In this document: piece after piece, positions 7,263 through 14,754 of the stretch | Position numbering within the stretch: the first letter of the stretch is position 1 | Layout: every line of letters starts with the position of its first letter | NCBI GenBank assembly: GCA_028285495.1 | Contig: JANQPB010000030.1 | Coordinates: 1 to 39,616 of the forward strand | From: Acidimicrobiales bacterium | GTDB lineage: Bacteria > Actinomycetota > Acidimicrobiia > Acidimicrobiales > SZUA-35 | Direction: 5' to 3' | Length of the DNA: 39,616 bases | Program-made: the position numbers and the translations under genes | Notes under the pieces: generated by a model | What the model saw: only the letters and a program-made list of their open reading frames with translations | Databases searched by the model: none | What the model was told of the DNA's origin: nothing

Positions 7263-10200
7263 ATGGCCGCCCCCGAGCCGGCCCCGTCCAGCACACCGCA
7301 GGACTCCCGCAAGCCCCCGGTCGACGTCGCGATCGACCGGCTGCTGGCCGACCTGTCGTACCCCGACCAGCTCCCGATCACCGACCATCGGCGGGAGCTG
7401 GTCGAGGCCATCGCCGGCCACCAGGTCGTGATCGTCGCCGGCGAGACCGGTTCCGGCAAGAGCACCCAGCTGCCGAAGCTCTGCCTGGAGGCGGGCCGGG
7501 GTCGTGACGGCCTGATCGGACACACCCAGCCCCGGCGCGTCGCCGCCCGGTCGATCGCCGAGCGGGTGGCCGAGGAGCTCGGCGTCGACGTCGGCCGTGA
7601 GGTCGGGTTCAGTTTCCGCTTCAACGACCGCACCGCCCCCGCGACCCGGATCAAGCTGATGACCGACGGGATCCTGCTGGCCGAGCTGCAGCGGGACCGC
7701 GACCTGCGCCGCTACGACACGATCATCGTCGACGAGGCCCACGAGCGCAGTCTCAACATCGACTTCATCCTCGGCTACCTCCGCCAGCTCCTCCCCCGCC
7801 GCCCCGACCTCCGGGTCATCGTCACCTCGGCCACGATCGACACCGAGCGCTTCGCCGCCCACTTCGCCGGACCGGACGGCGAACCGGCGCCGATCATCGA
7901 GGTGTCGGGCCGGACCTACCCGGTCGAGGTCCGTTACCGCCCGACCGACGGGCCCGACGTCGACGAGCCCAGGAGCCAGCCCGAGGCCATCGTCGCCGCC
8001 GTCGACGAGCTGGCCCGCGAGGGACCGGGCGACATGCTCGTCTTCCTGGCCGGCGAGCGCGACATCCGGGAGGCGGCCGACGCCCTCGGCGACCGGAACC
8101 TGCCCGACACCGAGATCTTCCCCCTCTTCGCCCGGCTGTCGGCGGCCGAGCAACACCGGGTCTTCGCCCCCCACCGGGGCCGGCGGATCGTGCTGGCCAC
8201 CAACGTGGCCGAGACGTCGCTCACCGTCCCCGGCATCCGCTACGTGATCGACCCCGGCACCGCCAGGATCTCCCGCTTCAACCGCCGGACCAAGGTCCAG
8301 CGGCTGCCGATCGAGGCGGTGTCGCAGGCCTCGGCCGACCAGCGGGCCGGGCGCTGCGGCCGGATCGGCCCCGGCATCTGCATCCGCCTCTACGCCGAGG
8401 ACGACTACGACGCCAGAGACGAGTTCACCGAGCCCGAGATCCTGAGGACCAACCTGGCGTCGGTCATCCTCCAGATGGCGTCGCTCGGCCTCGGCGACAT
8501 CGCCTCGTTCCCCTTCGTCGAGGCCCCGGACGCTCGCTCGATCAACGACGGCGTCCAGCTGTTGGAGGAGCTCGACGCCCTCGACCCCGAGCACCACGGC
8601 ACGAAGCGCTGGCTGACCCCCATGGGCCGCGAGCTGGCCCGCATCCCGGTCGATCCCCGGTTCGGGCGGATGCTGATCGAGGCGACCGACCACGGCGTCC
8701 TGGAGGATGTCACCGTCATCGTCGCCGCCCTCTCGATCCTCGACCCCCGGGAGCGGCCGTCAGACGACCGCAGCGCCGCCGACCAGGCCCACGCCCGCTT
8801 CGTCGACGAGCGCTCCGACTTCCTGACCCTGCTCAACCTGTGGGACCACGTCCGCCTGGAGCGCAAGAACCGCTCGGCCAGCAGCTTCCGCCGGATGTGC
8901 CGACGGGAGTTCCTCAACCACAACCGGGTGCGGGAGTGGCAGGACCTGCACCGCCAGCTGACCGAGACGGCCAAGGACCTCGGCTACCGCCGGTCGGGCA
9001 ACCGGCTCGACGACACCGCCAGAGCCGATGCGATCCACCGGTCGGTCCTGGCCGGCCTGCTGTCGCACATCGGGCTGAAGGACCCGAAGCACCAGCGCAA
9101 GCCGAGCCGGGGCGACGACCGGGCCCGTGACCGGAACCGGCGCCGCCCCCGGGTCGAGTTCCTGGGGGCCCGCCAGTCACGGTTCACGATCGCCCCCGGC
9201 TCGGCCCTGACCCGGCGGAGCCCCCAGTGGGTGATGGCGGCCGAGCTGGTCGAGACCGACCAGCTCCGGGCCCGGATGGTCGGCCCGATCGACCCCGGCT
9301 GGGCCGAAGACCTCGGCCACTACCTGGTGACCCGGTCCTACGCCGACCCGACCTGGGATCCGGCCAAGGGCCTGGCCCACACCAGCGAGCGGGTCACCCT
9401 CTACGGGTTGCCGCTGGTCGAGAACCGGCGGCTCACGCTCGGGCGGGTCGACCCCCAGCTGGCCCGCGAGCTGTTCATCCACCACGCGCTCGTCGAGGGC
9501 GAGTGGGAGACCCGCCACGACTTCGTCGAGCACAACCGCCGGATCGTCGCCCAGCTCGAGGAGCTGGAGACCAGGGCCCGGCGCCGGGACCTGCTGGTCG
9601 AGCGGCAGCGGCGCCACGACTTCTTCGACGAGCGCCTCCCGGACCACATCGTCTCCGGCCGTCACTTCGACCGGTGGTGGAAGAAGGCGAAGAACGACCA
9701 GCCGGACCTGCTGTCGTTCGCCCTCGACGACCTGCTGGCCGACGAGCGGGCCCCGATCGACCACCGGGGCTTCCCCGACTCGATCCGCATCGGTGACCTC
9801 GAGCTCGACCTGGCCTACGAGTTCGATGCCGCCAGCCACGTCGACGGGGTCAGCGTGCACGTCCCGCTCGAGTTGCTCAACCAGCTGGAGCCGGCCCCGT
9901 TCGAGTGGGCGGTGCCGGGCCTGCGGGGCGAGCTCGTCTCGGCCCTCGCCCGGTCCCTGCCCAAGGCGACCCGCAAGTCGCTGCTGCCGATCGCCGACTC
10001 GGTCGACACCATCGTCCCGATGCTCGACCCCGACGCCGGAGGCCTGATCGAGCAGGTGGCCGACCTCCTCGGCCGCCGGGCCGGTCAGGTCATCCGGGCC
10101 GACGCCTTCGACCTGGAGCGGATCCCGCCTCACCTCCGACCGACGTTCCGGATCATCAACGAGCGGTTCGAGGTCCTGGCCGATGGCAAGGACCTGGCCG

Positions 10201-11132
10201 CGCTGCAGACCCTGATGCTCGACCAGGTCAAGACGGCGCTGTCCGACGCTGCGGCGACGTCGTCCGGCCTGGAGCGGACCGGGCTGACCGCCTGGGATCT
10301 CGACGACCTGCCGGCCGAGTTGGAGACCGCGGGCCCGACCCACGCCATCCGGGCCTACCCGGCCCTGGTCGACGAGGGCGACTCCGTCGCCATCCGGCTC
10401 TTCGCCGACCCGGACGAGCAGCACGAGGCGATGTGGCTCGGGACCCGCCGCCTGATCCGCCTCCAACTCCCCTCCCCGGTCCGAGCCCTCGACCGCCTGG
10501 TCGACGACCGGACCAAGCTCCGCCTGGCCACCGCCCCGATCCAGTCGCGGGCGCAGTGGTACAACGACTGCATCGACGCCGCCATCGACGACGCCGTCGC
10601 CAGCGGCGGCGGACCGGCCAGGACCAGGGCCGGCTTCGAGGCCCTCGTCGACCGGACCCGCTCCTCGCTCGACGAGTCCCTCCCGGTGCTGGCCGAGGCG
10701 ATGGCCCGGATGGTGACCACGCTGGTCGGCCTCCTCCCCCGCCTGGACGAGCTCACGGGATCGAGCGTCGACGTCTCGGCACGCGACGCCAGGGCCCACC
10801 TCGACCGCCTGGCCTACCCGGGTTTCATCGCCGGCGTCGGGCTCGACCGGGTCGACGACGTGGCCCGCTACCTCGAGGCGATCGACCATCGTGTGACCCA
10901 CCTGACCGAGGCACCGCAACGGGACGTGCAGGGGGCGGCGACGTGCGTCGAGGTCGAGGGTCGACACCGGGAGCTCGTGGCCCGGCTCGGTCTCACCCCG
11001 GAGCTGGAGGACGTGACGTGGCAGCTCGAGGAGTTGCGGGTCGCCACCTTCGCCCAGCATCTCAAGGCCCCCGGCAAGATCAGCGCCACCCGCATCCACC
11101 GCAGACTCGACGAGATCGCCCGGGCCGCCTGA
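7263..11132 (+). CDS. hrpA: ATP-dependent RNA helicase HrpA (DEAH box)
   Basis: Full-length (1289 aa) DEAH-box RNA helicase, the bacterial relative of spliceosomal Prp helicases; E. coli HrpA has been implicated in mRNA processing and rescue of stalled ribosomes. Visible motifs: Walker A GETGSGKS (60-67), motif Ia TQPRRVAARS, DEAH (157-160), SAT (189-191), NVAETSLTVPGI (314-325) and motif VI QRAGRCGR (360-367). After the two RecA domains come the winged-helix/HA2 region with the family sequence TPMGRELARIPVDPRFGRML, an OB-fold region with LSHIGLKD, and the long HrpA-specific C-terminal extension (DUF3418), whose FVEHNRR and HFDRWWKK sequences are seen. The start at 7263 lacks a strong Shine-Dalgarno but follows the upstream gene closely. 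Confidence 0.95.
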   Translation: MAAPEPAPSSTPQDSRKPPVDVAIDRLLADLSYPDQLPITDHRRELVEAIAGHQVVIVAGETGSGKSTQLPKLCLEAGRGRDGLIGHTQPRRVAARSIAERVAEELGVDVGREVGFSFRFNDRTAPATRIKLMTDGILLAELQRDRDLRRYDTIIVDEAHERSLNIDFILGYLRQLLPRRPDLRVIVTSATIDTERFAAHFAGPDGEPAPIIEVSGRTYPVEVRYRPTDGPDVDEPRSQPEAIVAAVDELAREGPGDMLVFLAGERDIREAADALGDRNLPDTEIFPLFARLSAAEQHRVFAPHRGRRIVLATNVAETSLTVPGIRYVIDPGTARISRFNRRTKVQRLPIEAVSQASADQRAGRCGRIGPGICIRLYAEDDYDARDEFTEPEILRTNLASVILQMASLGLGDIASFPFVEAPDARSINDGVQLLEELDALDPEHHGTKRWLTPMGRELARIPVDPRFGRMLIEATDHGVLEDVTVIVAALSILDPRERPSDDRSAADQAHARFVDERSDFLTLLNLWDHVRLERKNRSASSFRRMCRREFLNHNRVREWQDLHRQLTETAKDLGYRRSGNRLDDTARADAIHRSVLAGLLSHIGLKDPKHQRKPSRGDDRARDRNRRRPRVEFLGARQSRFTIAPGSALTRRSPQWVMAAELVETDQLRARMVGPIDPGWAEDLGHYLVTRSYADPTWDPAKGLAHTSERVTLYGLPLVENRRLTLGRVDPQLARELFIHHALVEGEWETRHDFVEHNRRIVAQLEELETRARRRDLLVERQRRHDFFDERLPDHIVSGRHFDRWWKKAKNDQPDLLSFALDDLLADERAPIDHRGFPDSIRIGDLELDLAYEFDAASHVDGVSVHVPLELLNQLEPAPFEWAVPGLRGELVSALARSLPKATRKSLLPIADSVDTIVPMLDPDAGGLIEQVADLLGRRAGQVIRADAFDLERIPPHLRPTFRIINERFEVLADGKDLAALQTLMLDQVKTALSDAAATSSGLERTGLTAWDLDDLPAELETAGPTHAIRAYPALVDEGDSVAIRLFADPDEQHEAMWLGTRRLIRLQLPSPVRALDRLVDDRTKLRLATAPIQSRAQWYNDCIDAAIDDAVASGGGPARTRAGFEALVDRTRSSLDESLPVLAEAMARMVTTLVGLLPRLDELTGSSVDVSARDARAHLDRLAYPGFIAGVGLDRVDDVARYLEAIDHRVTHLTEAPQRDVQGAATCVEVEGRHRELVARLGLTPELEDVTWQLEELRVATFAQHLKAPGKISATRIHRRLDEIARAA

Positions 11133-11150
11133 TCCAGGCCGGCGGGTGGA

Positions 11151-12701
11151 TCAGCGGGCGCCGTCCTCGTTCCAACCGAGGATGGCGGCCCCCCACCGGT
11201 TGCCCTTCACGTAGACCGGCACGGCCAGCACGGTGACGATGGCGCCGGTGTCGCGGGCGTACGTCTGCACGAGGAATCGGCGGTCACCACCGGCCGGCTC
11301 CCGGAGGTCGAGGCCGGCCTGCTCGAGGTCCGACCGGGTGGCCCGGGTCGGCAGCCGCTCGGCCGCCAGCCCGACCCGGGAGCCCCGCAGCAGCACGGAC
11401 TCGGCGAAGAACCGCTTCGCCCGGTTGCCGACGAGGTCGAGCTCGGGGTCGCCCGTCCAGTCCTTGCAGTACGTGCGGTTGTGGATCGGGGCGTACGAGT
11501 TCAGGTCCATGACCAGGGCGAAGATCAGCTGCGGCTCGCGGGCCATGACGTCGTCCTCGATCGTCTGGAGCTCGGCGTCGATCAAGGCGTCGTAGGCGGT
11601 GGCGTACTTCGGCGGGTCGAAGCCGGAGCTCGGGACCCGCGAGACGTCGAAGAGCGGCGACAGCGACCGGATGGCCGAGCCCTCGATCGCCCGGTAATCG
11701 AGGGCCAGCACCTGGTCCAGCCGGCACCGACCCCGGTCGACGGGCTCGGCCAGCAGCACCCCGGTCCGGTCGGCCAGCTCCCGGGCCAGGGCGATGGACC
11801 GGTGGAAGATGGTGTCGAGCCGGACCGCCTCGAGCGACTGGAAGGCCAGCTCGACGCTGGTCGACAGGTCGCGGGTGTCGGTGGCGATGCTCGCCGCCTC
11901 GCCGGTGGCCGAACCGAGGGCGACGACCGTCTCCTCCAGCGCGTCGCGGACGGTGTCGACCTCGCTGGCCTGGGTCTGCACCGCCGCCGCGATCTCACGC
12001 ATGTGCTCGGTCCCCTGACGGGAGCTGTCGGCGATCTGGTGGAGCGCCCGCCCGGTTCCGGCGGCCCGGTTCGACACGTCGGCCACCAGCCCGACCGCCG
12101 CCTCACCGCCGGCGGCCACCGCCTCGATGTCGGCGACGACCGACTGCACCAGACCGGTGATCTGGGACGTCTGCTCGGCGGTGTTGCCGGCCAGCGAGCC
12201 GACCTCCTCGGCCACGACGGCGAAGCCTCGCCCGTGCTCGCCGGCCCTGGCCGCCTCGATCGAGGCGTTGAGGGCCAACAGGCGGGTCTGGTTGGCGATC
12301 CCGTCGATGACCGACGTCATCTCGGTGATGTCGGACATGCTGGCCTCCAGCGACTGGAGGCGCTGCTCGACCGTTCCCATGATCTCGGCCAGCTCGGAGA
12401 CGGCGGCCAGCATCTCGTCGCTGTCGCCGATGGCCGATGACGCGGCGTCGTCGACGGCGACGGCCAGTTCCCTGGTGGTGGCGGCCCGCTCGCTGATGGC
12501 GTGCACGGCATCGGCGATGGTGGCGATCGAGTCGCTGGCGTCGGCGGTCCGGCCGTGGCTCTCCGTGAGTCGCTGGCCGAGCGAGTCGAGTGAGACCGAG
12601 CTGCGGGCGGCGCCGACGGCCGTCCGGGTGATGGCGAGCTGGAGGTCGGCGAGCAGAGCGGCGTTCGACGCCCCCTGGCGCTGATTCGATCGCAGACCCA
12701 T
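11151..12701 (-). CDS. soluble methyl-accepting chemotaxis-like protein with C-terminal sensor domain
   Basis: Residues ~50-290 form a long coiled-coil receptor signalling domain. The highly conserved hairpin tip, which contacts CheA/CheW, is at 131-171 (VIDGIANQTRLLALNASIEA and the following ARAGEHGRGFAVVAEE). There is no transmembrane segment and no N-terminal ligand domain. Instead residues ~295-516 form a C-terminal Cache/PAS-like sensor known from some proteobacterial receptors, recognisable by PKYATAYDALID, VMDLNSYAPIHN, LVGNRAKRFF and the final PVYVKGNRWGAAILGW. The receptor should therefore be cytoplasmic and sense an internal cue. ATG at 12701 has GGTGG five bases upstream; GTG at 12710 is an alternative. 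No cheA, cheW or cheY is nearby, so its partner is elsewhere or it works outside chemotaxis. Confidence 0.85.
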   Translation of the reverse strand: MGLRSNQRQGASNAALLADLQLAITRTAVGAARSSVSLDSLGQRLTESHGRTADASDSIATIADAVHAISERAATTRELAVAVDDAASSAIGDSDEMLAAVSELAEIMGTVEQRLQSLEASMSDITEMTSVIDGIANQTRLLALNASIEAARAGEHGRGFAVVAEEVGSLAGNTAEQTSQITGLVQSVVADIEAVAAGGEAAVGLVADVSNRAAGTGRALHQIADSSRQGTEHMREIAAAVQTQASEVDTVRDALEETVVALGSATGEAASIATDTRDLSTSVELAFQSLEAVRLDTIFHRSIALARELADRTGVLLAEPVDRGRCRLDQVLALDYRAIEGSAIRSLSPLFDVSRVPSSGFDPPKYATAYDALIDAELQTIEDDVMAREPQLIFALVMDLNSYAPIHNRTYCKDWTGDPELDLVGNRAKRFFAESVLLRGSRVGLAAERLPTRATRSDLEQAGLDLREPAGGDRRFLVQTYARDTGAIVTVLAVPVYVKGNRWGAAILGWNEDGAR

Positions 12702-12784
12702 GTCGACCACCCGAGCGTGTCGCGGCTACCTCAACCACCTCGCGATCGGCGGGGGCGGACGCGAGTTGAGCCCTCGTCGCCCGT

Positions 12785-13834
12785 TCAGACGACGGACCGG
12801 TGCACGAAGTCGAGCTTGGCCACGACGTCGGTCGACAGCACGAACGGGTACAGGTCGTCGCGGCCGATCGAGCGGGACATGGCGTTCATGGCGACGGTGA
12901 GGCCGAGCCAACGGTCGACGAGCGGGCCGACGGTGGTGTGCTCGCCGACGGACGGCAGCCCGTTCCCACTGGCGAACGAGCGGGCCGGCTCGTCGATGAC
13001 GACCCCGAAGTCGGCTGCGGTCTCGAGGCCGTCGCGGATGTGCAGGTAGTGGGCGAACGTCTCCGCCCAGTCCTCCCAGGGGTGCACGGTGGCGTAGCGG
13101 CTGACGTGCAGACCGGACCAGGCGTCGTCGCCCTCCGGTCGGCCGCCCTCGTAGTGGTCGCGCAACGCCGCCTGGTAGTCCTGGCGCTCGTCGCCGAACC
13201 GGGCCCGGAACTCGTCGAGACGGCCGGCGGCGACCACCAGGTGGGGCCAGAAGTAGTGGCCGATCTCGTGGCGCAGGTGACCGAGGACGGTCCGGTAGGG
13301 CTCGCCGAGCTGCTGGCGGACGAACTCCCGGTAGGCGTCGTCCGACTCCGAGAGGTCGAGGGTCACCACCCCGCCCTGATGCCCGGTGGTGACCGAGTGG
13401 TTCCTGGCCGACAGCAGCTCGAAGGTGAGCCCGTCGTCCGGATCGGTGACCCGGTCGATGATGGGGAGGCCGAGCCCGGCGAGCTGATCGAGCAGGCGCC
13501 GCTTGGCCGCCTCGGCGGTGACGAAGGCGCCCATGGCCGCCGTGTCATCGTCGGCCGGACGGACGGAGGTCAGGCGGCAGCTGCGACAAAGCGAGCCCGG
13601 TTGGCCGTCGGCCGGCACGAGCCAGTTGCAGCCGGCGGTGACGTCGTTGCCGCAGCGTCGCCATCGCTGCGGCGCCTGGCCGCCATCGACGGTTGCGAGC
13701 CCATCCGGCCCGTCGGCCAGGGTCAGCAGCTCACGCCGCACGGGCTCGTAGCCGAGCGGCGACGAGCAGCGCAGGCAGACCGAGTTGTCGAAGAAGATCA
13801 GCTGACCGCAGGTCCCGCAACGGAACGACCGCAT
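12785..13834 (-). CDS. zinc-ribbon putative metallopeptidase (Peptidase_Mx type)
   Basis: 349-aa soluble protein of the putative zinc-binding metallopeptidase family. The N-terminus is a treble-clef or zinc ribbon with C6xxC9 and C20xxC23; a second Cys set occurs at 61, 69, 83 and 86. The catalytic motif is HEIGH at 189-193 within LRHEIGHYFW, followed at ~245 by WEDWAETFAHYLHI, probably supplying another metal ligand. It is the fourth gene of the minus-strand series headed by the transglutaminase-DUF2126 gene, about 55 bp behind the smaller transglutaminase, and has its own likely leaderless promoter. Members of this family commonly sit beside transglutaminase/alpha-E/ATP-grasp genes, so it may cut the modified target. 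That role is inference. Confidence 0.85.
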   Translation of the reverse strand: MRSFRCGTCGQLIFFDNSVCLRCSSPLGYEPVRRELLTLADGPDGLATVDGGQAPQRWRRCGNDVTAGCNWLVPADGQPGSLCRSCRLTSVRPADDDTAAMGAFVTAEAAKRRLLDQLAGLGLPIIDRVTDPDDGLTFELLSARNHSVTTGHQGGVVTLDLSESDDAYREFVRQQLGEPYRTVLGHLRHEIGHYFWPHLVVAAGRLDEFRARFGDERQDYQAALRDHYEGGRPEGDDAWSGLHVSRYATVHPWEDWAETFAHYLHIRDGLETAADFGVVIDEPARSFASGNGLPSVGEHTTVGPLVDRWLGLTVAMNAMSRSIGRDDLYPFVLSTDVVAKLDFVHRSVV

Positions 13835-13840
13835 CGCCCC

Positions 13841-13846
13841 ACCGTA
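13841..13846 (-). promoter_or_regulatory. -10 box TACGGT for leaderless metallopeptidase mRNA
   Basis: TACGGT on the minus strand ends seven bases before the ATG at 13834, putting the predicted transcript start on the start codon. No Shine-Dalgarno is present, which fits a leaderless message. The gene can thus be expressed apart from the operon upstream. Confidence 0.45.
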
Positions 13847-13890
13847 GTCCCGCTCGGACGACCGTCAGCGGGGTCGGCCGGCGGCCGGCG

Positions 13891-14754
13891 TCAGCGGGCG
13901 ACGACGTCGACCGTGACGGTCAACTCGTTCTCCTCGGCCTCGGTGAAGATCACACCCTTGAGCGGGGGCACGTCCCGGTAGTCGCGGCCATGCGCCGTCG
14001 TCAGGTACCGGCGACCGGCCAGCTGGTCGTTGGTCGGGTCGACACCGATCCACCGACCGTCGCCGAGATGGAGGTCGACCCAGGCGTGGGTGCGGTCGGC
14101 GCCGACCAGGCGGGGCCGACCAGGCGGCGGGTCGGTCTCCAGGTAGCCGCTGACGTAGCAGGCGGCCAGGCCGACCGAGCGCAGGCAGCCGATCAGCACG
14201 TGGGCGAAGTCCTGGCAGACGCCCCGCCGGGTGGCCATGACCTCATCGAGCGGGGTGTCGACGTCGGTCGCCTCCGGGTCGAAGGCGAAGTCGGCGTGCA
14301 CCCGCCGGCAGAGGTCGGCCATCGCCTCACCGATCGGCCGACCGGGGTCCAGCGATGGTCTGGCGTAGGCGGCGAGATCGGCCGAACGACGGATCAGCGG
14401 CGAGTCGACGCTCATCTCGACCACCTCGAGGGGGGCGGCGACGTCGACGACGAGCGACTCCCACGGCTGCTCGCCGGCCGGACCGGTCCGCTCGGGTCGC
14501 CGTGAGGTGTCGATGGTGGAGGTGGCCGTGACGTGGAGCTCCGTGTGGGGCTGGCGGACCGAGAAGTGGGCCACCCGGTTGCCGTAGAGGTCGAGCCGCT
14601 CCCGGGAGTGCTGGGGCTCCGGGTCGACCTGGAGCTGGCCGGCGAGGCAGCGCTGGCCGTCGAGGTCGCCGGGCAGCAGGTGGGCCTCGCCGACGCTGAG
14701 GGTGACCGGCGCGTCGTAGGCGTAGCTGGTCCGGTGGACGACGTCGTAGATCAC
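13891..14754 (-). CDS. transglutaminase-like family protein, 287 aa
   Basis: Papain-fold transglutaminase-like protein. The N-terminal ~90 residues are the bacterial transglutaminase N-terminal beta domain (IYDVVHRTSYAYDAPV, SVGEAHLLP). The catalytic triad is Cys180 in RRGVCQDFAH, His223 in THAWVDL and Asp239 in WIGVDPTND, all intact. Family members act as peptidases, amide hydrolases or crosslinkers; here it would be expected to form or cleave an amide or isopeptide bond in the tag system. The GTG start at 14754 shares the four bases GTGA with the stop of the ATP-grasp/alpha-E gene, implying translational coupling; that overlap decided the start. The protein is cytoplasmic. Confidence 0.9.
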   Translation of the reverse strand: MIYDVVHRTSYAYDAPVTLSVGEAHLLPGDLDGQRCLAGQLQVDPEPQHSRERLDLYGNRVAHFSVRQPHTELHVTATSTIDTSRRPERTGPAGEQPWESLVVDVAAPLEVVEMSVDSPLIRRSADLAAYARPSLDPGRPIGEAMADLCRRVHADFAFDPEATDVDTPLDEVMATRRGVCQDFAHVLIGCLRSVGLAACYVSGYLETDPPPGRPRLVGADRTHAWVDLHLGDGRWIGVDPTNDQLAGRRYLTTAHGRDYRDVPPLKGVIFTEAEENELTVTVDVVAR

